From the NCBI GenBank assembly GCA_015680685.1, contig MNCI01028760.1, forward strand, positions 108,748-172,747: DNA of 64,000 bases, in the 5' to 3' direction. The notes below the pieces were generated by a model. The model was not told the origin of the DNA. It saw nothing but the letters and a program-made list of their open reading frames with translations, and searched no databases. Below, one piece after another: positions 48,321-58,324 of the stretch; within the stretch, counting starts at the first letter, position 1, and each line of letters opens with the position of its first letter. The DNA comes from Gnetum montanum (lineage: Eukaryota; Streptophyta; Gnetopsida; Gnetales; Gnetaceae). The position numbers and the translations under genes are program-made.

Positions 48321-49556
48321 AAGTCAAAGACAAAGGCAAAGTCTAAGGAAGTGCAACAGATCAACCATTTTCTCTTGGCATGCAGATTGCTCATCATACG
48401 CAATGAAGCATATCGCAGTGTATTGCATCGCCAAGCTAAACATTGTTTACGCTTCATTACACGCGGCTGCATAAACGAGCATAAAACAGCTTGAATCAGT
48501 TATCTTCCATGTTATGTTACGCTCTTGCACGCAACGCAACGCGAATGAGCGTAATATAACCTAAGGCCAGTTGAAACATGCCCGACGCGCATCTGTTCTT
48601 CACACACACAATATGCAAACGAGCGTATTATGCGTAGTCACAAAATTTGACACAAAAAGGTCAGGTCAACGGTACCCGAAACGTCCAGGGTATAGGTCAT
48701 CAGGATTGCGCCTTTTCTACAGGACATCGTAGCCTATAAATACCCCAGTTGACAAAGATATAGGGGTTGGCAAATCAAAGAGGCAAGGACATTTTTCTGA
48801 GCACAGGAGCATTTATCACCTTGAGAAAAGACAGAGAGGGTAGCACTTTGGCAATTATTGACAACATTACTTTCTAGCAGAGACAAGAGACACTTGGCTT
48901 GAGCATTGGCAGTAAGAGCGATTCCCCTCTGGCGAAGACACAAATTTCTCCATTGGCGACTATCGGCAGTTCCGAGCAGAGACTACCTAAGGAAAAAGGA
49001 GTAGATCAGAGATCCAGACATCATCTGGTGTGGTTTGGGAGTTTCTATTGATCAGAAGTAGTTGATCAATAGATGTCAGAACTTGACCTTCCTTGCATCC
49101 CTTCTCCTGCCTACAAGGTAGATTGGATTCTATTCTACACTTCTGCTCAGACAGTTTTCTTGTTTCCTATTGCTTTGTGTTTGCTTGTACAAAACAATCA
49201 GGGTCTCCCCACTGTAACTTGAATATACAAAATACTTATTTTCCTGGGTCAAACTATAGATCTTGCAATTACGCGTCTCTCTCGTGTCTGATTCCAGTTG
49301 TCGTGTTGATGCTATCATCGTCGTTACCGTTCATCTACATCGCTTTTCTCTCATTTTTCACATCGCGGAATCATATCTTTCCACGAAATATTCGTAATCT
49401 TCATTGGTTTACTAATTAGTAAGTCCCTATCTGATCGACAAGACCGTTCAGGGCACCGTGGATTCATTTTTCCAGCATAGCCCTCACGCGGATCCGTGGT
49501 ATGTACACGGGATTGTGTTTGGTATTTTCTAGCTGCTAGCATTTTCCATCGTTACA
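48321..49556 (+). mobile_element. 3' LTR of element C (5'-truncated)
   Basis: Aligns with 33975-35210 of the 5' LTR. TATAAATACCCC at 48735. Differences from the 5' LTR are mostly C/T and G/A, many at CpG. It ends GTTACA before the ACAAG flank. Confidence 0.88.
48735..48742 (+). promoter_or_regulatory. TATA box of the C 3' LTR
   Basis: TATAAATA with CCCC after it, equivalent to 34382 in the 5' LTR. Confidence 0.55.
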
Positions 49557-49618
49557 ACAAGGGCAAACACTAAACAACAATAAAAAGAGAGAGAGAAACG
49601 AGAAGCCAAAAATCCTAC

Positions 49619-50951
49619 CTCTCTACCCGGTACACTGTGCCGGGAGGGTTCTGAAACAATGTGTGCGCACGTGCAGCTAGAAATAAGGTGTTGTTCAGAT
49701 AATCACATCCTTGCGGAAATAGGGTCCATACGTGTGCTAATGGGAGAGTAGACCTGGGCCCACTAGAGGGACCGTCCTTGATCACAAGTAGCCCCTCATC
49801 AATATCCTACATAAAAACCGCAACACCCTCTGAAGCTCCTGGCAACATCGCCTCAAGCACGGTCCGGGCCACTTGTTCTTTCAAGTGTGACCAGACCACC
49901 ACCTTGAATCTATCCAGGATGAAGGTGAGGAGTTCAAATGCCCCTTCCCTAAACTAGACCCCATTGTTATCAATGGTCAGATCAGGGGTAGGTTCATTGG
50001 CCTCAATGGGGCCAAACCATGCCAATACTCCGACTAGCTCAACCACCAGGAGAAAAGGTTCAGTGTCCCTGCAAGCAACCAAAATGCCACGATAAATCAG
50101 CCATACACAGAACTGAGACGAAAAGCAAAATTTCACCTTATAGGTTGATAGTTAGAAAAATTACCAACTATTTACGATCAGCATATACACTGCCTAACTC
50201 AGCGTATACGTTGTCAAAAAATTGTTTATGCTTAGCATATACGCTGTAAAAACCATCAACATATATGCTATGAAAACCGTTTACGCTATGAAAACAGGTC
50301 TATGCTATATGCCGCCTGAAAATAACAAACTATCTATGATCAGCATATACACTATGAAAATCATCAGCATATATGCTATGTAAACCTTCAGCGTATACGC
50401 TGTGCAAACAGTCTACGCTGAACACTGTGCAAACAGTTCACACCGAACATTGTGTAAACAGTTAGCGTATACGCCGTAAAAATAGTCAGCGTATATGCTG
50501 TGAAAACCATCTACACTTCATACTAATAAAATCATCTACGCTGTATATTATTAAAATCCTTTATGCTACACACTGTTCAAACTGTCTACGCTGTACGCTA
50601 AGGAAACCCTCTACGCTCAGCGTACAGACCCTATACTCTATAGAGACCCTCTATGCTGTGGACCAACGCTCAGCATACAGGCCCTCTACGCTAACTGTCT
50701 ACGCTGGGCATATACGTCGAAACCCTCTACGCTATAGAAAATATCTATGCTACAAAAACCGTCTACGCCAAATAATATGTACAGATGAAAATAACTAACA
50801 GAGGCAAGATTCGAGCCTACTTGTGTGATGATCCTAGTCACAATGGAACCCTTGGTCTAGGCAGACACTGCAACATTGCCTCACTCTCCTCCGCGAAAGT
50901 CAACTCAGACCCCTTCCTTGCCTGGCCTTCTACCTCCTTGCCCTTGCCCAT
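49619..50951 (-). pseudogene. Antisense gene of element B, exons 1 and 2
   Basis: Exon 1: ATG at 50951 (MGKGKEVEGQARK), similar in length and basic start to exon 1 of C, with donor GTAGGC near 50812. Exon 2: 50068-49619, acceptor TTGCAG, donor GTAGGA. Exon 2 reads LLVVELVGVLAWF, FREGAFELL, FKVVVWS, YLNNTLFLAARA, FQNPPGTVY. The order and spacing fit the HAD fold of FCP1/NLI-interacting-factor phosphatases. The first motif reads ELVG where a catalytic Asp is expected, and the late 'DD' motif reads AA, so it would be inactive. Two in-frame stops are present. The remaining exons are at 30421-33574, separated by insertion C. Confidence 0.65.
50160..50780. repeat. GCGTATACGC-type word field in intron 1 of the B antisense gene
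   Basis: Dense, irregular copies of tacgct, agcgtatacgct and their C-to-T decayed forms, of the same type as in LTRs B and D. A thinner field of tacgct words continues at 50990-51190, upstream of exon 1. Confidence 0.7.
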
Positions 50952-51474
50952 CCTGGCATCCTTTATGCTGCAACTGACAGGGTTTACACTAAGGTCTAAG
51001 GCTGCACACCGAGCTAAATCCTCTATGCCGAGGTTATGTCTCTACGCTCACACTAAGTTGTGGGGCCTCTACGCTCACGCTAAGCCTCTACGCTCTACAT
51101 TTACGCTGGGGTTTGATGGTCTACACTTACGCTCAGTGTCTATGCTTACGCTTAAGGTTTACGCTTATGCTAAAGGATTTACGCTCACGCTCACTTTTCT
51201 CTTCAAAGTTCATGGTTCTACACAACTGATGCCCCTGCGCTATATATAGCGCTCCCGCCGCCACTGCCACTGCCACCGCCACCTTGCACTTTATTCCTTT
51301 TTTCTTCTTTTTTATTCTTTTGTTATTCAATTTAATGAACAAAATATATATATAATAATATATAAAAACAAAGTGCATACTACCATATCCTAAATCCATC
51401 GTAAGCCCACTTCAGATGCCCACACTAAACATTTTGGCGCAAACTCTCCTGTGCAAATTTTACGATGAACATTC

Positions 51475-51665
51475 GGCCCGGTAAGGCCTTAAACTGCCAC
51501 GTTCGGACCGATAAGGCTTTAAACTGCCACAGACACCCATGATGGCCCAGTATGGCCTTAAACTTCCATGAAGGCCCAGTAAGGCCTTAAACTACCCCAC
51601 ACGGCTTGGTAAGACCTTAAACTACCACAGACACCCATGACGTCTTGGTATGGCCTTAAACTACC
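51475..51665 (+). repeat. Hairpin/TTAAACT cluster B2 (before pol)
   Basis: Six units upstream of pol. GGCC-CGGTAA-GGCC (51475-51488), GGCC-CAGTAT-GGCC and GGCC-CAGTAA-GGCC, each followed by TTAAACT. The other units are mismatched (for example GGCT...GACC) and do not support pairing. Confidence 0.65.
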
Positions 51666-51787
51666 ATGCATTCCAGTGTGACGATAAACCACCATCATGC
51701 ATGTACACATCACATACGCTGCTAGAGAATATGGAACAATACCTACTAGCTCATTCTGCTCTCTATTTATTGGCAAGAGCAAGCCCG

Positions 51788-54700
51788 ATGGATTGTCAGC
51801 ATTTATCCGCACTATTAATCATCGATGGGCCATACGGAAAAATTGCAAGGGACATTGACATAAATCTCATCCACTTAAGTTTATCAACGGACGATACAAT
51901 CATAGCTTCAACACAACAAATGCTAGATAGCTACAAAGGTATGATAAAATCTCTTGACATAGAAGCCGATAGTATCACTGAAGACCCCTTGACTGAAACC
52001 CCCATTGTTATGCCTTACGGTGAAACCAAAATATTAAAATTAAGTACACTATTACAACCTCAGCTGGCCAAAGACATAGAAGATGTGCTTCGAAATAACA
52101 TGAAAGCATTCTCTTGGTCTTACACCAACATGCCCGGGTTAGATCCTTGAATCGTCCAGCACAACATCATCCTTGATCCAAAATTGAGACCCGTAAAACA
52201 AAAGGCATGAAAGGTTAAACTCGAGGTAGCATTGGCAGTTCGTAATGAGATCACCAAACTTTATCAGGCTGGTTTCATTCGGGCTATCGATTATGCCGAT
52301 TGGGTATAAAAAATGGTCATAGTCCCGAAGAAGAATGGAAGCATTCACTTATGCATTGACTTCCAAGATCTAAACGTTGCGATCATAAAAGATGATTTTC
52401 CTCTACCCAACATCGATCAACTTGTTGACTCGACTACTGGGCATGCCCTGTTATCTTTTATGGATGGCTTCTCAGGATACAATCAGATATGCATCAACCC
52501 AGAGCATTAGCTTCGGACTACCTTTATGACACCATGGGGAATCTTTTGTTACACAATGATGCCCTTCGGTCTCAAGAATGCTGGGGCCACATATCAAAGG
52601 ATGATGACATTCATTTTTAGTGAATACATGCTGCACTCACTTAATGACTATGTTGATGATATTGTGGTTAAATCAAAGACATCATAACAACATGTACAAG
52701 ATCTTGACCTAGCACTAAAATGTTGTTTAAAATACGAGCTGAGACTTAACCCAAAGAAATGCGTCTTCAGAGTCAACATAGGTAAAATGCATGGATTCAT
52801 AGCCTTAGAAGTAGGGATATGAGTAGACCCTGATAAATTTAAGGAAATAACAAACTTAAAACCACCTAACAACCTTACTGAACTTCGAGGTCTACAAGGT
52901 AGATTATAGTTTATTAGGCGTTTCATAGAAAAACTAACGGATAAGTTGAAACCTATGAACCACTTGCTACGCAAGAACGTCCATTTTGAATGGACTCCAC
53001 AGTGCTAGGAAGCATTCGAAAATATTAAAATAGTACTCGTTCAACTACCCATAGTTTACCCACCTCAAAATGATAAACCATTTTACATCTACCTTCCCAC
53101 TTCGGACTCATCCATTGCGACCATGCTTTGCCAAAAATGAGATGATGGAACCGAAGTCCCGGTCTATTACTTAAGTCATTCATTAGTTGCTCATGAAAAG
53201 AAATATAATGAGATGGAGAGGTCATGTTTAGCCCTAACATTTTCCTTAAAGAAATGGTGACATTACCTCTTCTGTAACCAAGTAAACATAATCTGCAAGG
53301 ATAATGTGCTCAGAGCCATCACGGGAAACATTTATGAGATAAGTCGAATAGCCCATTGGAAAGCCATGATAGCTAAGTTTGACCTACACTACATAGCGCA
53401 ATCATTGGTTAAGGGTCAAGCCATAGTAAATCAAATGACCACATCACCAATGCACGATCAAGCAACAATAGAGCCAGAATTCCCTGACGAACATGTAAGT
53501 GCAATAGCCATCGTACCTGATGACTACGAAGCCATTGTGAAATTTGATGGAGCATTCACCTCTCAAGGGGGAAGTGCTGCTGCCGTCATCACCTATCCCT
53601 CTGGGGAGATCCAACCCTTTGCTTATTGTTTCAACTTTCATTGTACAACAACATAGCAAAGTACAAAGGTCTCCTTAGAGGTCTTACAGCCACTAGCTTC
53701 AGACATCAAATGACTAGTGGTCAAAGGAGACTCACAACCAGTTTTGAACCAAGTCACAGATGTTTACACGTGCAAGGCGCAACATTTACAACCATACTAT
53801 GACTTAGCCAAAAATTTAATGAGGCAATTTGAAAACATAGACGTGCAACATGTCTCCAGAAACGATAATACCATCGCAGAAGCACTGGTCACATTAGCGT
53901 TAAAGATATCCCCTGACATGTTTCATACGTTGCCAAGCTCCATAATTAGCTATGCAAAACCAATAACCGATACTCTTGATACGTTGCCAATTGCGTCCAT
54001 TAGTACAACACACGCGATAGAATGGTATGACGACATAAAAGAATACATTCTGCGTGGTGAAACACCACAACACTTAACAAATGTACAAAAAGATGTGGTA
54101 TGAAAGCATTCACAGAAATATGCATTAGTAGGGGACACATTGTGTCGTCGATCCTACGAAGGCATATTGCTAACATGCATTAGTAGCACTGATGCCCAAA
54201 CCATCGTTGAGTAAGTGCACGACGAACTATGCGGAGGACATATAGCATCAAAAGCAATGGCAAGGAAAATAAGGCACTTAGGCTATTATTGGCCACACAT
54301 GGAGTATGATTGTCTCTCCAAGGCTAAAACATGCAGTACCTATCAAAGACATAGTAATCTAATCCATGTCCCACCAAATGAGTTGCATATGGCACAAATC
54401 ACGTGGCCCTTTCAAAAGTGGGGGTTGGACCTTATCGGACCAATAACACCCTCATCTTCTGTAGGGCATAGCTTCATCATAACTACGACAGAGTATTTCA
54501 TGAAGTGGGTAGAATCTATTCCCCTTCGAAAAACAACATCTAAACACATATGCAACTTCATCCTTGAAAACATTGTGACCCACTTTGGCATCCCCCTGAC
54601 CATTATCACTGATAACGGGCCATAATTTAGTAGTGTCGAAACCAAATCTTTCTATCAAAGTCTGGGGATCAAAAACTCATTTTCATCCCCTTAATACCCT

Positions 54701-55260
54701 CAGAGCAATGGACAAGCAGAGGCCACAAACAAAACCATCATTGCAATACTTAAAAAGATGCTTACCCAAAGCAAGAAAAGATGGCACGAACAGTTGGTAT
54801 ACGCATTGTGGGCATATCGTACTACACATCGAACTTTAACAGGTAAATGGCCATATAGTCTTATTTATGGTTCATAAGTTGTTTCACCTCTAGAATTACA
54901 AGTACCATCTTTAAGGATCACACTTTCCGGACTCCTCGACGAAGGGAAAAATAATGATCTGCGCGTCATTGACCTAGACTCGGTGGAGGAAGAATGCATA
55001 CGTGCACTTGATCAGATTGAATGGTACCAAAATAACAACGACAGCACCATCGGCACGACATTCATAGCCGCCCCATCAAAGAAGGTGACCTTGTACTTAA
55101 GGCCATTCGGGAACACTCGGACAAATTCTCAACCAACTAGGAAGGGCTTTACTTGGTCACCAAAGCATACGACAACGGAGCATTCAAGTTAGCTGATATG
55201 GAAGGGCGCAAGCTTGCAAATCCAACCAATCACTTGTTCTTAAAACCATTCCATATTTGA
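51788..55260 (+). pseudogene. pol of element B: RT, RNase H, second RNase H, integrase
   Basis: ATG chosen at 51788 (MDCQHLSALLIIDGPYGK) because it matches the starts in A and C; an upstream ATG in frame exists at 51650. RT about 52220-52900 with FQDLN, MPFGLKNAGATYQR and YVDD at 52649-52660. RNase H about 53075-53300. Second RNase H about 53530-53900 (FDGAF, NTIAEALVTLAL). Integrase: zinc-binding region about 54205-54345; core with GLDLIGPI, TDNGP and NGQAEATNK, so the D-D-E residues are all present. The end is the TGA at 55258. One frame throughout except a shift near 55040-55070. Many stops at former CAG, CGA and TGG codons. Confidence 0.9.
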
Positions 55261-55289
55261 GTACAGGCTCAGGTACATGCAAGTCCTAG

Positions 55290-55671
55290 AGTCACGACTA
55301 TAAACTAATACCATAGAGAGTCCTGACATCACGACTATAAACTGATACCATCGTCCTGGCATCATGACTTAAAACTGATACCACAGCTCGTCCTGGCATC
55401 ATGACAATAAACTAATACCACACAGTGTCTGTAATGACAATAAACTAGCACTCATCTGGTATGACAGTAAACTGCCATAGTCCCACTCATCGGGATCTGC
55501 TAAGACTATAAACTGGTTTGCCTCTTCAAGGTCTGCTAAGACTATAAACTGGTTTGGCCCTTCACGGTCTACCAAGACTAGAAACTAGCAATGTACCATC
55601 CACCACGATGCTAAACAAGCAATTTCCAATTGGTCATGACATAAAACTAGTCCGCTAAGACTATAAACTAG
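55290..55671 (+). repeat. Hairpin/TATAAACT cluster B3 (after pol)
   Basis: About twelve units. AGTC-AC-GACT (55290-55299), GTCT-GCTA-AGAC (55531-55542), GTCT-ACCA-AGAC (55567-55578), GTC-TGTAAT-GAC. The tail here is mostly TATAAACTGG or ATAAACTAA, a variant of TTAAACTAG. Confidence 0.75.
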
Positions 55672-56660
55672 CAATTTCATCTCTGGTTCCTCAATCTACG
55701 GCTGCATTCAAACTTAATCAGAATCGCTGCATTGCTCGCCATCGGCCAATCCTAACAACATTTCTGCCAGCCATATACCATGCCTGAAATCTCATAGGGT
55801 GCCTTTGTTTCATCATTCGCTATTTATGTCTAAGCTTGCTTACTCACTCATGGTTTTCTTGTCTTCTTGGTTGTGTTTGCAGGATGACACTCGGGGGTGT
55901 TCGTATAAGAATGCACTTCGTCATAAGCAGCAAGGTGAGATGTTGTTCACAGCACATGTGGCAAGACTAAATCAAACCATTCACTAGTGCATCTCCTATT
56001 TTTTATCTCGCATATCCCTCAACACCTTATACTTGGTTACATCCTGAACACATTTAGTACAGCCCGAAACATCAAACATACTGTTGCGTATTGCACCACT
56101 CTTAAGCGGTTGCAACCCATGACATGACATTATTTGAGCATGAGCAAAAAAAAAAGAGTGTTGTCCCTTCCCGCATAAAACACAAGATGGGATGACAGTT
56201 GTTTTGAAAGCAAATGTTCATGTCTAAAACAATCAAGTGACAGCTCGTTGCATGGCTTTGGCTCTCCGCCAACAGGCTCCCCCTAAAACATTAAACAAGG
56301 GCCCTGTTCCTCCAAAGAATGCAACACATCATCACGTGGCTTTGGTCTTGCCAACAAGTCCTCTCGGACACTAACCAATAGTCTTGTTCCACCAAAGGAT
56401 GCATATCGCATGTCTTGATTCTGAGTCTGCTAAACAATGGCTATTGACAAGGATCAGCATGACCCGTATACACACCAGAGCATCCCCTTTACCATGCACA
56501 ATCCCTTGGCCAGCTCCCAATCTCCACAATCTCCATTTCCCTATCTAGCTACAAATTTTACTTCCCCAATCCTAGGTACTATTGAACGTGGTATGATGAC
56601 GTCTAGCTAAGTGCCAACAGACAACATTTCTACCAAGTTGCGTATGGTGTTTTGCACTTC
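55672..56660. other. 3' untranslated region of element B
   Basis: No domain recognised. It includes an approximate tandem duplication of about 85-110 bp (about 56250-56335 and 56336-56420; shared 'tggctttggtct', 'ccaacaag', 'cttgttcc'). A poly-A run is at about 56145. Confidence 0.5.
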
Positions 56661-56666
56661 TTTGTC

Positions 56667-56709
56667 GACGCTTCTCGAGTCGATTCCTCCAAGCGTCAAC
56701 AAAGAGGGG
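56667..56709 (+). other. Pre-LTR hairpin and polypurine tract of B
   Basis: GACGCTT (56667-56673) pairs perfectly with AAGCGTC (56691-56697). The polypurine tract AAAGAGGGG (56701-56709) follows, four bases before the LTR. Same arrangement as A at 21198-21238. Confidence 0.7.
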
Positions 56710-56713
56710 CCAA

Positions 56714-58324
56714 TGAAACAACACAAAATTTCAAGCTTAGTACTACTCCAACAAGAATCGAGCTAAGTCCTGATGTTCCCCAGCATGGCTAAAGCTTGAG
56801 GGCCCCACAGATTGCTTCAAACGGAGTCAAACTCAACAAGGAGCAGTTCCCTGGGACTCACTAATGACCATGACAACATCTGCTATCAGAAATGGCAACT
56901 TTGGAGCTCAACATACTTATTTTTCACTAAGTGTGTGTTTCCAGCGTATACGCCCAGCGTATACACCCAAGTTTGTGCCCACAGCGTATATGCCCAAGTT
57001 CACATTCTCAGCATATACGTTGGCCGTATACGCTAGGCGTATAAGCTAAAGTTCACATTCTTAGCATATACGTCCAGCGTATATGCCCAAGCTCACTCCA
57101 CAATGTATATGCCCAGCATACATGCCCAGTGTATATGCCTCACATGTACGCTCAGCATGTACAACTGAGGTATACGCCCGGCATGCAACCCCCGAAGACG
57201 GCTTGTAAACAACATTTTTAGAGCAAGATTTGTTACAAGGCATCAACTTACACGAATAGTTCATTCATCAGACGTTGACATCATGCATCCTAGAGGCTAT
57301 ACGCTGAGCATGTACATCCTGCACATCCAACGTATACGCCCAACAGACACGGTGTATAAGCCCAGCGTAGACGCCCAGCGTATACGCCCAGCAGGTACAA
57401 AGTGTCAAGTCAAGGTTAATCGAGCTAAACACCTACAGGCAGCATCTTCATGGCATTTGAATTCAAATCTGAAGGCCGAAAGACTTCTTTTGCTTTAATC
57501 AAGTCTATACGCCTAGCGTATATGCCTAGCGTATACACCCAGTGTATACGCCGAGCATATGTGCTGAGGTCATACGTCTAGCTTGTATACGCTAGCGTAC
57601 GGCAATATACGCTAGCGTATAGCCGTATACACTAGCGTACAGCACGTTGAACACTTGTAAATTTTGTCCTTTTGCACCCGGTCAACGTGCCACGTGTCAC
57701 CCAACCCGAGTCTAATGTCTAAACCTATATAAAAACCCCAATTTTTCATTAGATCGAGGTTGGAAATTTTGAGCAAACTAGAGAGAAAAATAGAGACGCT
57801 AAGAACTAGAGCAGAGAACCTTGTACGCTGGACCTCAACCCTGTACGCTGAGCATACAGCCTCTACGCTATGCCTACAATTTGAACTAGCACTCAGTCAT
57901 CCCTGCATCCACCGGGGCTATTCGTCCGCCTTGTGTGAAAGACACAACTATGTTATACTGGTGCATTGTAAATCTCACTCTACAATAATATTGCTGCATT
58001 TTCTTCCTAAAATATATTATAGTTTTCCATTTAATTTTTTCATGTTTGTTGTTTATGCTTTGGTATGTTTATGCTCCATTTACATCAATTATGTCGTTTA
58101 CATCTCATTTTGCATCAGTTACGCTGCTTACATATAACCCAGTGTATAGCGCTTCAGTGTACGTTTGGGGAAATCCTTGCCTAATCTGCGTAGACCACCC
58201 AAGGTACTTTGCCTTCGTTAATTCTAACTTACCCTCAAGCGAAGGTAGGGTCTTCTATGCGTGTCCAGAGATCTCCCGATTTCTGTTTCCTTCCAGCTGG
58301 AGATCGACGATTTCGGACGGTACA
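56714..58324 (+). mobile_element. 3' LTR of element B
   Basis: 1611 bp, starts TGAAACAAC, ends GGTACA just before the GTCAC duplication. It carries many GCGTATACGC words (56940-57610) and a TATAAAAA box at 57728. It matches LTR1 up to the TATA box and LTR D beyond it. Confidence 0.88.
57728..57735 (+). promoter_or_regulatory. TATA box of the B 3' LTR
   Basis: TATAAAAA after 'gtctaaaccta'; equivalent to 25156. Confidence 0.55.

Larger units (their letters stand above)
33602..49556 (+). mobile_element. Element C: Tat-type Ty3/gypsy retrotransposon nested in B
   Basis: About 16.0 kb on the plus strand. It begins TGAAACACC and ends GTTACA. The 5-bp flanks are ACAGG (33597-33601) and ACAAG (49557-49561), a target duplication with one change. 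The best-preserved element: LTRs remain very similar, differing mainly by C/T and G/A changes. It sits in the intron of B's antisense gene about 25 bp upstream of the exon-3 acceptor. It lacks the protease and the first ~370 bp of its 3' LTR. Confidence 0.9.
24184..58324 (+). mobile_element. Element B: Tat-type Ty3/gypsy retrotransposon, interrupted by C
   Basis: Plus-strand element with perfect target duplication GTCAC at 24179-24183 and 58325-58329. Same plan as A: LTR, gag-pro, hairpin cluster, antisense gene, hairpin cluster, pol, hairpin cluster, polypurine tract, LTR. Without the 16-kb insertion C it is about 18.2 kb. It is the copy with a protease, a full integrase D-D-E set and the smallest number of frame changes in pol, but it has many stops. 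The leader after the 5' LTR is atypical (see 25166-25607). Confidence 0.9.
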
